A stretch of DNA of 64,000 nucleotides, from positions 34,731,741 to 34,795,740 of the forward strand of contig JANVCC010000022.1 of NCBI GenBank assembly GCA_025345505.1. The letters run 5' to 3'. Within the stretch, counting starts at the first letter, position 1, and every line of letters starts with the position of its first letter. Made by a program: the position numbers and the translations under genes. Positions 50,939-62,067 of the stretch are shown in pieces. Source of the stretch: Todiramphus chloris collaris (Eukaryota; Chordata; Aves; Coraciiformes; Alcedinidae). Under the pieces are notes generated by a model that ran no database searches, was not told the DNA's origin, and saw nothing but the letters and a program-made list of their open reading frames with translations.

Positions 50939-52866
50939 CTACAAAAGGTTAAAAAAAAAGGAATACATTGAAAGTCAGTTTAGCTGGTGAAAATCAGATC
51001 TTTAAAAGGAGCATATATTTCAAGCTTACTTCTCACAAATTAGTACTTTCTTAAATGCTGTGTATGTAAATTTACAATTATACCATCAGATTTTCTCTTG
51101 TAGAACCCAGACTACGAAACAGCTCTTGCTTATAAATCACCAGCTACCTACTTTATCAGGCATCAAGAGATACTTGCATTCACACCAATTTTCTCCCAAG
51201 GGCTCTACTATTGCGTTCCTCTCCAATTATCCATTCTATTTTCTGCTGAATTTCTTGAGGGACTGTTTATTTATGCAGCTGTAAGAACAGATCTATACTA
51301 AGTCCTTTCAAAAAAAACACTTTAGAAAGCTAATTTTCAAGTTTCATGTCATTATGTTAAACACAGCATCGACTGCGGGTTGCAATTTTGTCCAGAACCA
51401 ATACAGTCAGCCAAGCCTTTCAAAACTACACCACTCATTCCAGTTAGCCCCTTTCCCTTCACATCCACACAAACCTTCATTCCTTATTTGTGCTTGTCAA
51501 AAATGGAAGCATATCTAACAGTTTCAGAAAGGAGTAATTTGTTCCAGTAGAACCGGATGAAGTCTGAATGATTTGAAACAGGATCTAAAAATCATTTGTA
51601 ATACATTTGCAAAACGTGAGCTGGTGATTACTTGCAATGCCCAAAATTCTGAAGGAAGAAAAATTCCTCATTCGTATCCTGCTTCCTTACTAAGTGGTAA
51701 AAGTGTAGTAAGGAGAACTACCCATAAACTAGGTTACTTCAACCAGAGAGCTGCATAGTACTGAAATTTCAGAGTTCTCTACATGGCACATTATGAAGCT
51801 ATGCTGGGAGTTTTAAGGATTGTTTGAGCTCATCCAGGTAAATTACAACTGTATATTAAATGAGGATTAACACTTCAATCTTGCCTTAAAAAGGAAAAAA
51901 ACAGAAAATTTTTATATCTGCTGGTATCTTTCATGTATGGAGAGTCAGCAGGAAAAACATCAAAGTTGTATCAGAAATCATAAGTGGGAAGAACAAAAAT
52001 TAAGGATTATGCAGTTAAGTGAAAACATGAAGTTGTTTCACAGGATCATAGATTACACAGAGGGGAAGAGACCTCAGAATGTCTCTAGTCCAGTCTTCTG
52101 TTCAAAGCAGAGTCAGCTATGAGGTAAGAGTTACTCAGTTTTTTCCAGCTGAATCTCAAAAAATTCCAGGGATGGAGACTGCAGAACCTCTCTGGGCAGC
52201 CCGTTACAATGCCTGATTATCCCCACAATGAAAAAGCTTTTCCTTTTTATCCAAGTGGGACCTCTTTTGTTTCAATTTATATCTATTCTCTCATGTACTG
52301 TCAAAGACCTGGTCCCACTTTCTTGACAATCTTCCTACATATATGGAGGGTCTCCTAACTAGACCTCCCAAATCCTTCTTTTCTCTAAACAAGCCAGTTC
52401 CCTCAGCCTTTCTTCAAGGACAAGTGCTCCAGTCCTCTAACTGCCTTGGTGGCTGACAATGAGCTTTCTCCCTCTCAAATTCAAGACTGAGGATGACGAT
52501 TTGCAACTAATCAATAAGCATTAAGCAGAGAAAAAGCTGGGGAGTGACTAAATGCTTTTACAGAACAGGCCTAAGTCCCATCCTTTCATCAGGTGACTGA
52601 GTTCAATATTGAGACAGGCAGCACAAGTGCATACCTGGGGTGTAGTACTGTAGCCTCCTACAATGAAAGGATTACATAAATACTTTTCAATGCCCATCCA
52701 CGATTCTCTACAATCTATGAGTCTCTGAGAAGCTTCTACGTGAAATGAAAATAAAGACATTTCAACAAACAAGAATATGCTTGCACAATGTTATCTTTGC
52801 ATTTTCCAGGTAACAATGGTTGTTAAATGTAAATGCTTGTTAAATGCATTAGCTGCAGTAACTAAC
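50939..52866 (-). other. ACTR3: ACTR3 intron between residues 359 and 360
   Basis: A 1928-bp intron with donor GTTAGT. It hosts a degraded CR1 fragment at 52,041-52,460. The rest is AT-rich unique sequence with no further structure that I can name. Confidence 0.9.
52041..52460 (-). mobile_element. CR1 LINE fragment, old, in ACTR3 intron
   Basis: On the plus strand this reads as a diverged reverse complement of a CR1 3' region. The left edge has the GGATCATAGA-type CR1 tail, followed by the recognisable phrases GACCTC, CCAGGGATGGAGACTGCAG, CTCTGGGCAGCC and CCCTCAGCCTTTCTTC. The 3' end of the LINE therefore lies at the left, in the same orientation as ACTR3. It is much more degraded than the copy at 37.6 kb, so it is an older insertion. 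Boundaries are approximate. Confidence 0.8.
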
Positions 52867-52992
52867 CTTCAGTCTGCCACCACTAAGTTCTTCACTAAGT
52901 TTCAGTCTGGCATCAACAGTCCTTTTCAAGTCTCGTTGTAAACGGCGACCAAAGTCCCTGAACATGGTTGAGCCTCCGGAGAGGACAATATT
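52867..52992 (-). CDS. ACTR3: ACTR3 coding exon, residues 318-359 (adenosine loop)
   Basis: A 126-bp exon of 42 codons beginning [11 protein letters not shown] and ending S-G-G-R-L-K. S-G-G-S-T-M at residues 322-327 is the adenosine-binding motif of the actin fold. The following [12 protein letters not shown] is highly conserved in ARP3. The acceptor is CAAAACAG with a poor pyrimidine tract, and the donor AAG|GTTAGT. Confidence 0.96.
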
Positions 52993-53479
52993 CTGTTTTG
53001 AATAACGAAAATTATTAACCACATCTGAAAATGTAAGTCTCCATCTTTACCCAGAGCCAAAATTTTAAATACAGTTTTTAAAACTACAGTTAGCAGGTAT
53101 TTTACTTTAAGTTTTAAATTATGTAACACTTAAGCATGGCAGAATATAAACTCACAAAGAGCTGTCACATTGAAATTGCCTGTGCTTTAAAATCCATTTA
53201 TATGTTAGTACATGTCACTTCTTTCACTTGCATTTGTTTCCCTTATTTCTTTTTCTTTTAAATACGAGTTTGAGTAACGCAACATCACATTCTGAAACAG
53301 TGCAGGTGAACAACATAAAGCTTTCTGCATAATGGACTCATTTCTAGAAAAATGGCTTATTTTGTTGCTGGTTTTTGGGGGTTTTTGTGTTTTTTTAACA
53401 GCTTCAAAAACGTATTGCAATATAAAGTAAAATCCTTCTGAAACAAGTAATTTTTTTACAAATCGTTACAGCTACTGAC
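52993..53479 (-). other. ACTR3: ACTR3 intron between residues 317 and 318
   Basis: A 487-bp intron with donor GTCAGT and a weak acceptor tract. It contains a G/T-rich low-complexity patch near 53,357-53,398 on the plus strand. Confidence 0.9.
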
Positions 53480-53572
53480 CTTATAGAGAGGACGTCTAAC
53501 ATCAATGGGACAATTCTGAATAACTTCATCTACTACTTCTGAGATAGGTTGCGTAAAGTCAGGATTAGCAAA
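53480..53572 (-). CDS. ACTR3: ACTR3 coding exon, residues 287-317
   Basis: A 93-bp exon of 31 codons, from [10 protein letters not shown] to R-R-P-L-Y-K. It encodes the helix leading to the adenosine loop ([16 protein letters not shown]). The acceptor is AATTGTAG and the donor AAG|GTCAGT. It is phase 0 on both sides and identical to human as far as I can tell. Confidence 0.95.
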
Positions 53573-54351
53573 CTACAATTAGGAATAAAATAAAGACAAG
53601 TCAACACGTAGGGCCACATATTGCAAAGGAAAGGGGGCAAACAGAAAAAGGGAAGGGCAAGAACCACCCTATTATACTAGAGATGTCATGAAAGCTAGTA
53701 ACAGAAATAGCTATGTTAGCTATTTTTGCTGCCATTTATAGAAGGTTTGAAATAATAATAATAAACCTAAAGTATCCATTTTGTCAGCTACTCTCTCAGC
53801 TAGTTTTTGTTAACCCTAACAGGTAAGAGAATACATGCCCTTCTCAGACGCAGAGCATCGGAGCAAAACAGAGTAACGTGAAAAAAGCTGCAATGGGAGA
53901 ATGTAAAGCGAATCAGCTGGGGGGAGGCGGCAAAGACTTTACTCCCTTTTAGTTCTTCTCAGTGCTGGAAGAGAGACTGAGTGTGGATAAAGGCAAGACA
54001 AAAATATTTAGAAACATGACTTTTCAACAGACAGGTAAGAAAAAACCCAAAACAACAAAACACAGAGTACAATGTGGTGAGATGTGGAAATTCTATTAAA
54101 AATTGCAAGAAGAAAATACAGGGTTAGTAGCTCAATAAACTGTTTGGGTATCAACCTGAATTTGTACAAACATTACTAGCAAACAAAGATCAAAACCAGG
54201 TTGACTTACAACATTAACTGCTACCTCTTTAAAAATAAGGAGAAATACAAATTCGGATAATCACTGCTTTAGATGTTTGCAGACACTATTTCTATGCCAT
54301 CATCTAAAAGGCACCTAAAACAACAAGTGTAGAAAATTCAAAACAACTTAC
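53573..54351 (-). other. ACTR3: ACTR3 intron between residues 286 and 287
   Basis: A 779-bp intron, donor GTAAGT. It holds a short (AAT)n run at about 53,751-53,764; otherwise it is unique. Confidence 0.9.
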
Positions 54352-54525
54352 CTCAGGATGGAAGAAAATCTCTGGCCCCAGGAATCTTTCATAGCCAACA
54401 TCAATGGTAAATTCTTTCTTTGAGATAGCATTAATTCCAGTATACTGTTTAATCCACTTTGTACCATCTGTGTCATACTTGTTAAATTCTTTTACTAAGT
54501 CAGGGCAAACGTAACTAAAGCGTTC
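54352..54525 (-). CDS. ACTR3: ACTR3 coding exon, residues 229-286
   Basis: The longest coding exon in the window: 174 bp, 58 codons. It begins [10 protein letters not shown] and ends P-E-I-F-F-H-P-E. It covers ARP3-specific sequence in subdomain 4 ([11 protein letters not shown]) absent from conventional actin. Phe231 replaces the Tyr of human ARP3, and Thr occurs where human has Ser in two places (D-G-T-K and E-F-T-I). The acceptor is AATTTTCAG and the donor GAG|GTAAGT. Confidence 0.95.
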
Positions 54526-55246
54526 CTGAAAATTGAATGCAGACAGAAGTATTTTCTTAAGTATAGCAGAGAAGATGGTATGAACTTTAAAAAAAGCGTA
54601 GTAGTTTAAACTTTTAAGAATAAAACTTTTAAATTGGCAGATACAAAATAGGCCCCAAAACCAGCTTAACTGACATTTACTGTATACAAGTTAAATAATG
54701 GCTCTGCTACCACAAATCATTCCCGCGCAGCACTGAAAGCAGCACATCTTGCCGAGGTAAATTACTTTTCTTCTATTTTTCCTCTATAAACTTTTATAAT
54801 GGTTAGAAATGAGCTCTAAAGTATATTGAAGAATTGGCACAGAAATAAGGTTTAAGTGTACTTAAAACTGAGTGTCTTTCAGAATAGCTTTGTACTACAA
54901 AAGAGAACATATCAACATTCAGAAAGAATAAAAAGAGTAATTACAGCTCTTTATACATCCCACCAAGAACACTTCCTACTGAATATTACAATAATAATGA
55001 TAATAAGGGAGGGGAGGTGAAAGGGGAGACTACAAATGAAAAGTGAAATTCTAGGCCAAACTGAATGAATCAATTGCATACCTTAGGTTCAAGCTATTTC
55101 ATGGTATTATTTAGATACTTTTGTATTATTTAGAATCAGAGCATTATTACTTGGAAGGATGATGATTTTAAGAGATTACTGCATTTTAAAAATAGGTATC
55201 AAGCTCTGATCTAAAATAACCTCGATGTCCACAACCTTCACGGTAC
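54526..55246 (-). other. ACTR3: ACTR3 intron between residues 228 and 229
   Basis: A 721-bp intron with the non-consensus donor GTACCG. It has an interrupted (AAT)n run near 54,987-55,005 followed by a G-rich patch. No other element is seen. Confidence 0.88.
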
Positions 55247-55390
55247 CTTCACTGCTTTAGCCGTTTCCAAGGATTGTTCAGGAGGAATTCCTACTTCTCG
55301 CTCCCTCAGCAGCTGCTGAATGAAGTATGTTATATCTCGCCCAGCAATTGGAATGTGTTTGATACAGCTGCCAATCACATATCCTTCAGC
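55247..55390 (-). CDS. ACTR3: ACTR3 coding exon, residues 181-228
   Basis: A 144-bp exon of 48 codons, from [10 protein letters not shown] to E-T-A-K-A-V-K. It encodes part of subdomains 3 and 4, including the actin-like I-A-G-R-D-I-T segment. Residue 210 is Glu (L-L-R-E-R-E) where human has Asp. The acceptor is ATTTACAG. The donor AAG|GTACCG departs from consensus at +4 to +6. Confidence 0.95.
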
Positions 55391-57517
55391 CTGTAAATAA
55401 AAATAATTGGGAGAAAGATACTGACAAGAACTCCTTTCAACAAAGCTCAGGGGGGAGAGAGAAAGACAGAGTCTAAACTCCTATTCGCTACCTGTGATCT
55501 GAGATTGAAGCCCTTTAAGGCTGGCTCATTTAATTACCAGAAATCCAATTCTTCAGTAGCCTTATTTTACTTGTTAATGTGTTTTGCTTTGCATTGGTTC
55601 ATAGTTCTTACAAGGTTAGGAGGAACAGAAAGGTCACTAGTACGTAAGGCAGACAAATAGCTATACTCACTATTCCTTGGCCTTTATTTTCTCTTCAAAA
55701 TGAGGTTACTCTTACCAAAAAGGTCAAGGAACCTTGTATCGTGAAATATTATTTTAGAATAACTGATGTGGCTCTGCAGTCACAGCCACTGATGCAAGAC
55801 GTTACAATCCACATGAACCAAAATTAATTTTCTGAAAGCAGGGAGAAAATGCATCATTTCAGCACATGAATTGAGACTGCTCAGAACATCAGACTGGCCC
55901 ATACTCATCCATCAGTCTACCCTTAGAACTCACACTCGTCCTAGGGACCAGTATTGTGGCATTAAAAATATCTGGTCTAAAAGCAGGAACTGAAAGTGTT
56001 CAAGACTGGCCTTCAACCTCACTAGACCTGCAACATCCAAACAGACATCACAGTAATATTAAATGCTTAAAATTTCTTATATACACCTTACATTTCTATA
56101 AAAAGTTATTTCTAACACAGAAAATAATGAGGTCATTAAAAAAAATTGCATTGCTACTGTTAGCTTCACTACAGAGGTAAGCATTTGTTAATTCCTCTTT
56201 ATCTATTTTATTGTTAAAGTGGTATAGTATTGCTCTAAATTTGTTCAACACATTTAAAAAAATCCAGAAATTAAGCAAAAGTCCCTCTACAAAGGAGCTT
56301 AATGCTTCAAGTGATACAGAATATCTATTCTTATTTCAATTAAAAAACTAAAAAAACCCCAGAACTCAGGAGAAGTTCAATTGTTTTGAACAGCAATTTG
56401 AAATACCAAGTATAATTTAAAAAAAAAAGTTTACCTATAGAAGGTTTGGAATGACAATTGTTTCCTACACCTTAACAAAGATACACTATCTTGGATGAGT
56501 AGTCTGAAAAAAGATTTAGCCACCACGTTCCACCAAAGTTTTAAGAAATTCCTGCATCACAACATTTGATCACAATCAATGCTACTACTAGATATAACAA
56601 ATACTTTTTTTAATTGAGGTTACTATGGCACGGTAAGGCTTTGTATAGATTTTAATCTTAAAAATTGCAATCTAGCTTCATTTTGAAAAGAAAAATGTAT
56701 CTGGTGAGTAGACATGCATTTAACTTTCCAAGGAAAGATGGGCAGAGATAAACATTACCAGTCACTTGAAACAAAGACTACTACTAAAATATTCAAATTA
56801 TAAAATCTAAAATATGTAGCTTTGTAAAGGGAAAGCTATACCTACACCAAAATCAGTATTCTGACAGATAAGAAACTGCAGCTGTACATGTTAGTTATTT
56901 AATAAAACATCACATGATCATACCAGTTTTTGTTTTTAGCAACTTGGTATATTGGGACAGATAGTCAACATTCATTAATCTGAGGGGTTTGGGGGCTTTT
57001 TTCAGTCAGCAAGGAACTTTTTCATTGCATTGCTGATGCATGACAGCATAATACTAACCATTGGTCAAAAGCTGGAGAAAGATTGCAAACAATACTACAT
57101 TTGGCCTCAAGTATTTTGTATTATTTCTATTTTATATATTAATTGGCTAAACAAAAAAGTTTCCAAACTTTTCGGACTGATGACCGTAAAGAGCATATTC
57201 ATTCCTACTGGCAACACAAAGGGGAAACGTTAAGAAAGCAATCCAGTTTCACTGGCCACTTAGCATGGCCTTGGCCAATCACTTGAAGACACATCACTGC
57301 AAGACAATATGCTCCGACAAGCTCAGGGTGCAGAGAAGTTCTTTGATAGTTTCTGCATTACAAAAATAAACAAAACCTCACACCTACAACCCTGGAAATT
57401 CCCTGATGTTTTGGAAGATTCCCAACTATACTTCAGTCTACATATCTATAAACTCAGAAGTTACAGGATGAACTGTTCTCCAGTTGATTTTTTTCTATAG
57501 TTTTGATGTACACTTAC
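55391..57517 (-). other. ACTR3: ACTR3 intron between residues 180 and 181
   Basis: A 2127-bp AT-rich intron with donor GTAAGT, the longest complete intron in the window. I recognise no repeat or RNA gene in it. Confidence 0.9.
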
Positions 57518-57625
57518 CACAGGAATAACGTGAGTGACACCATCCCCACTGTCTATAACTGTGCCAGTCAGCGTTCGTTCTCCTACTTGTCTTGACGTCC
57601 AAGATGCAGCTAAGGCAAGGACAGC
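57518..57625 (-). CDS. ACTR3: ACTR3 coding exon, residues 145-180 (phosphate-2 loop)
   Basis: A 108-bp exon of 36 codons. It begins [10 protein letters not shown] and ends V-T-H-V-I-P-V. The D-S-G-D-G-V-T-H motif at residues 169-176 is the second phosphate-binding loop of the actin/Hsp70 ATPase fold; Asp172 is the residue tied to ATP hydrolysis in ARP3 and is intact. The acceptor is TTTTACAAG and the donor GTG|GTAAGT. Confidence 0.96.
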
Positions 57626-58139
57626 CTTGTAAAAGAACACATACAAAAAACAAATCTTAAAAGCACTGCGTTGCTGACCTCACCTTCCACTACCTCTTCC
57701 CAACAACACCCAGACTGACACCCTCGTGGTAATTTCCAGCACGGAACCCGATTGAGAAGCATCCTAAATGTACACGATGGCTTACAAAAAAGAGGCTGAA
57801 AAAATGTAGTTTTTGACTCCTGTTGGATGCATTTTTAGCCACATTCAAGCATCTTTTTTTGGTACTTCATACTGAGAGGGATTCAATTCTTGGCCTAATA
57901 GTATTATTATGGTGTGGTGCGTTGGGGTTTTTTATTTAATTACACTCTACTGTTTCAAAGCCATTTTCTCTGGGCACCAAGCTAACAGACCACAGAATCA
58001 ACGCACATGTAGTGGTGAAACTGCTAACCAAAAGTACATGCAAGTAGTGCAAACACCACTCATACAGTTTTCATAGTGAAATTACTTTTAGCTCAAGAAG
58101 CAGGACTGGAGCTCTAGCTTTCAACAGCCCTGCCCTTAC
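57626..58139 (-). other. ACTR3: ACTR3 intron between residues 144 and 145
   Basis: A 514-bp intron, donor GTAAGG, acceptor TTTTACAAG. No repeat or RNA gene is recognised. Confidence 0.9.
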
Positions 58140-58235
58140 CTGAACAGCAATATATAGCCCTGGAACATTAAAAGACTCGAACATGATTTCGGCAGTATAT
58201 TCCCTATTTTCCGGAGTATTTAATGGAGGCTCAGT
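58140..58235 (-). CDS. ACTR3: ACTR3 coding exon, residues 113-144
   Basis: A 96-bp exon of 32 codons, from [12 protein letters not shown] to L-Y-I-A-V-Q. It carries the actin-family T-E-P-P-L-N motif and the M-F-E-S-F-N-V-P segment of subdomain 1. The acceptor has a long C-run then CTCTCACAG, and the donor is CAG|GTAAGG. Both junctions are phase 0. Confidence 0.96.
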
Positions 58236-59787
58236 CTGTGAGAGGGGGGGGAAAAATAGATAGATAAATAAAAATTTTACTTCCATTGAAATCAAACACT
58301 TGATGTTAAAAACCTTCCAAACAAAAAAAAGAATACAAATGACCAAATCCTAAGTTGTGAAAGATGAATCATTCAGCAACAATAGCATGCAAAAATAGTT
58401 AATGTGAAAAAGCTGCCTTGAACAGCAAATAGTGCAATTAAGAAAGTCTATAAACTCTACTTGACAAGAACAGAATTCATGCAAACTGCTTTGCAAAACC
58501 ATGATGACTTCAAGTGAAAACAGAAAAACGGAAGGTGAACAAAAATGTTACAGCAGTTGCTGATGAGGAATATACACTGAAGGCCCCATCTGTGGCTTGG
58601 TCAGCTCATTACTACTTTTTATTTCACTTGAAAGAATCAAGGACTATCAATCTAAATGTGTCAAAAGATGCAGTTCAGCACATTTAAAGAACGACAATTT
58701 AAAACTTCTCAGTGATTCATTAAAGAAAAAAGATGGTTTTCTTCAGAAAGCAAACATCACAAAACAAGTTGATATGATCAACTGTAGAAATGCACTCAAC
58801 TGCAAGAAGTTAGCAACAACATACAACAGGCAATCATAGCATGCTAAGAACATTTTGGACAGTGCTACAGAATATTTGAGGGGGGAGAGGAATCACTCTT
58901 TCATTGCAACAGCTATGTAATAGGAAGGTAAAAAGAAGAGGGTGTCAGGCATAAAAGTGACAGGACAAGGGGCCATGGAGACAAACTCTAACAGGGTAAA
59001 TCCTAAGTAGGTATTAGGAGGAAAAGAGTTAACACTGAGGGTGGTAAGAGAGAAAAAGGGGTCCAGGGTAGTTAAGGAATCTTGATCCTCGGAGATGCTC
59101 AAAGCTTGACTGGACACAGCCTTGAGCCACCAGACCTAATTATACCTGCTTCAAGAAGATGGTTGCATTAGATGTTCTTTAGTAAGTATGGGCAACACCT
59201 CGAATTCTAAACTCGCTGTATAAACGTGACACTAAAACAAATTGCCTATTTCCATGGCCTGAAAATATCAAAGAATAATAGATGCTTCAGAATAACATTG
59301 ACCTTATTGGGGCAGATTAGATGTGAATTATGACAATCAATCCTTCTGGTTTAAAAAAAAAAAAAAAAACACACAGAAAAAAAGAAAGACGACGACGACA
59401 AAACTTCACTCTCTATACACATAATCCAGGTGGCAGCATTATATAATTGCAATTGTTCTGTTTTTAAAGTCAAAACACACAAGCACTTTTTGGGCTCAAA
59501 ACCGTAAACTTGCTCACTGGATTCAGTAGATAAGTAACAGAAAAGAAGTGATGAAGCAGACACAATTTGGAAGGAAATAAGAGAAAAAAGTTTGCAGTTC
59601 AGCCACTCTGATATATTTAGAAAATAAAATAACATGGATGGGATAAGCCAGGTCAGGAAAATTCCAGATAATTTATATTTTCGTTTTCTAGATAAGCATA
59701 TTCATATTTAAGAATCATTAAGCAAATCAGCACAGCATTCTTACTAGTCAATACACAATTTCCCAAGGAGGACATAATTTTACCTAC
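58236..59787 (-). other. ACTR3: ACTR3 intron between residues 112 and 113
   Basis: A 1552-bp intron, donor GTAGGT, acceptor with a long C-run. It contains an A17 tract at 59,353-59,369 and (GAC)4 at 59,388-59,399. The A-tract could be the tail of an old retroinsert, but I see no matching body. Confidence 0.9.
59353..59399 (+). repeat. A17 tract and (GAC)4
   Basis: Poly(A) of 17 bases, an A-rich spacer, then four GAC units. Low-complexity sequence inside an ACTR3 intron. Confidence 0.85.
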
Positions 59788-59898
59788 CAAAAGAAAATAA
59801 TGATCCTCAGGTTCTGCCCTTAGATACTTAAAGATTACTTGCTCCATAAACCTCTCCATCAAATCCCAGTCTTCAACTATACCATGGCGGATGGGCCA
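59788..59898 (-). CDS. ACTR3: ACTR3 coding exon, residues 76-112
   Basis: A 111-bp exon of 37 whole codons starting [12 protein letters not shown] and ending D-H-Y-F-L-L. The R-H-G-I-V-E-D-W-D segment is the actin-family signature after subdomain 2 (compare P-I-E-H-G-I-V in actin). The acceptor ends in CAACAG and the donor is TTG|GTAGGT. Phase is 0 on both sides. No substitution from the human protein is apparent here. Confidence 0.96.
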
Positions 59899-60448
59899 CT
59901 GTTGTAGAAGAATATCAAAAAATAATTGTAAACAAACCAAACAAAACACCACACACCACAGTCTTTTCAGCTGCAGTAAAACTGTATGAGCTACACGTGT
60001 GAGCAACCTTGCATTAGGTTTTTCCTATTCTGATCTGACATCCATTCAAAATTCAGATCCCAACCTTGAACAGCAGTGACAGCACGTTGCACTTCTGCCA
60101 GTACAACAGAACAGTGGCACCAGAATAAACCAAAGGCTCCCCCTAGCCCAGTATCCTGACTCCAATGGTGCTGATAGACGATGCCAAGGAACATGAAAGT
60201 ATGTGATGGTACTTCCTCTCAACACTGTCTCTTTTCACTTCAAAAGAAAAACATACTCACATACTGTCTTGCAAATTCCCACAGGCTCCTGAAAGTCAAC
60301 AAAACTAAAACCGAACCTTTTTTTCCATTAAAACAGAGTTAATGAGAAAACACCATTAAAGTTACCAAAAAACCATTAAGATATTTTCTGTATGGTTGAT
60401 GCTTTCTAAGGAGAACTGGAAAATGATTTTAAACATTTCTCTTAATAC
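59899..60448 (-). other. ACTR3: ACTR3 intron between residues 75 and 76
   Basis: A 550-bp intron, donor GTATTA. It includes a probable ancient interspersed-repeat remnant at about 60,120-60,200. Confidence 0.9.
60120..60200. repeat. probable ancient amniote interspersed repeat
   Basis: The phrase CTAGCCCAGTATCCTGACTC, followed by GATGCCAAGGAACATGAAAG, resembles a repeat frequent in turtle, crocodile and bird genomes (CTAGCCCAGTATCCTGTCTC). I recall the phrase but not a secure family name. Boundaries and strand are uncertain. Confidence 0.4.
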
Positions 60449-60573
60449 CTTGGTTGCATAAGTTGGTTTTTCTATTGCTTCATCCCCGATAAAGAAGTCT
60501 AAGTCATCAACACCTTTCAAAACCCTCCTTTGTGCTTGATCGACCACTTTTGCCGATTCTTTGATAGCAATAC
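60449..60573 (-). CDS. ACTR3: ACTR3 coding exon, residues 34-75
   Basis: First coding exon visible in the window. It begins with two bases (GT) that complete a split codon, which would be Cys34 with a T from the previous exon, and then reads I-A-I-K-E-S-A-K-V. It ends on Lys75 in A-T-K. The acceptor is TGTTAAAG and the donor AAG|GTATTA. The 125-bp length (2 + 41 codons) puts it in phase with the next exon. By homology to actin this segment covers subdomain 2 of the fold. It includes the conserved stretch [12 protein letters not shown]. Human ARP3 has Gly-Asp where this protein has Val-Asp after A-K-V, and Met for Leu in R-R-V-L-K; these are conservative family variation as far as I can judge. 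Confidence 0.96.
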
Positions 60574-60681
60574 CTTTAACAGAGAACACAGACAATGTTG
60601 TAGATATTGCACTAAAAAAAAAAAAACCCCAGCATTCAAAAAGAGAAATACTCTTATTGTAGTCATCCTTTGTTTCAGGTG

Positions 60682-60731
60682 TAAGCCAGAAGACATTATT
60701 TCGAGATCTTCAGGAAGAATACTGAATCATA
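60682..60731 (+). repeat. 50-bp direct repeat, copy 1
   Basis: This matches 62,018-62,067 at 46 of 50 positions with no gap, in the same orientation, 1336 bp apart. Flanking sequences do not align. Its origin is unknown; it may be a fragment of an interspersed element. Confidence 0.85.
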
Positions 60732-60947
60732 GAAAAAGCTCAGTAAGACATAGATAATTTGAATTCCAATCACAGGTAAACATAATTAGAATATATAAAG
60801 TAACACAATACAAACCTAAATACAGATTTAGTTGTTAGGCATTCAACATGCAATCAGGGAGATCAAACTTTAAAAGACTCGCTAAGACGGGTGCCCTTAC
60901 AGATCTAATTTTATTCAACAAGTGTGTCACTGTTCTGCACACTCTGC

Positions 60948-60975
60948 TAATAATAATAATTTTTTTTTTTTTTTT
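60948..60975 (+). repeat. (TAA)n followed by T15
   Basis: Simple repeat: about four TAA units then an uninterrupted run of 15 T. Confidence 0.9.
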
Positions 60976-62017
60976 AAATGCAGTCATAGAAGATCTATCA
61001 AGAGAAAGAAAGAAAACATGTTGTCATTATACAAATGGATGTTTTACTTCACTTGCACCAATTTGATTTTTGGACATATTATGAAAGTGAGATGACACAC
61101 AAGGGATCGAATGTAACTAAGTAAGCAAAACACATGTAGCAAAGGCAGTAGGAAGGAAGAAGCAGAGGAAAATGTAAGGCATATAGGAAGACAACTGGAC
61201 AGAAATAAAAGGAATATTTTTTAAAGGACAAATTTCTATGGCCACATGATGCACCTTTAAATGTTTAAAAAGGATTTTTACAAAGCCTGTTTCATTTCTC
61301 GAATCCTAATCCTATTTTTTTATTAAGAATAGGATGAAGAATCTAATTTAAGAAAGACTGTAATTCTCTCCTTTACTTCAAAGAATAACTTGCAAAAGTT
61401 AAGAGCTTGTATCTTGCAATTTATTCCTTCCAATTACTGATCACAAAAAAAAGAAAAAAGGTTTTATCAGAAAAATACTGGCTAAGGCTAAACACAGGAT
61501 CCTGGAAAGATGGATCAGTGAATAGATGTCACAGGAACACGGATGTTCCCTTCTCTCATCTCTTCCATCAAACCCCTGGCTACCAGGGCTCCAGCGCCAG
61601 CAATACCTGCTGTATTTTTTCAAGCCTTACTAATTGCCTTTAAACACAATCCTTTATGTAAATCAGGAAATTAATTTATGTAAGAAGCATTAGTATCAGC
61701 CTCAATTATTGACAGGTTGTGACCTGAAAGTTCGTTCAAAGGCAGAATTATTTTGCTAATTCTCACCTTCAGTAAGAAGTTCTGTTTGCTCACCATGAGA
61801 TTAAAAAAAAAGTTTGGAGAATGGCTGCTGCAGCCTCAAGCCCCCAGGAGAGCACAGCTAGGGGATCTGGCAACCAAACAGCACGCTGGGGCAACGGGCC
61901 GCTAGGCACTGATGCTCCCCAGTTTTCTCCCACTCTTCTTCCCATAAAAAGCAACAAGAGCAGAGTTGTGCAGCCAAAGAAACTAAAAAGTTAAATGTTG
62001 TGAAAGACTGAACAGGA

Positions 62018-62067
62018 TAAACCAGGAGACATTATTTTGAGCTCTTCAGGAAGAATACTGAATCATA
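62018..62067 (+). repeat. 50-bp direct repeat, copy 2
   Basis: Partner of 60,682-60,731. The last 20 or more bases, from CTTCAGGAAGAATACTG onward, are identical in both copies. The four differences lie in the first 30 bases. Confidence 0.85.

Noticed and set aside
59353..59369. A17 tract as the tail of a processed pseudogene
   Set aside because: No retrocopied coding sequence is visible on either side and no target duplication was seen.
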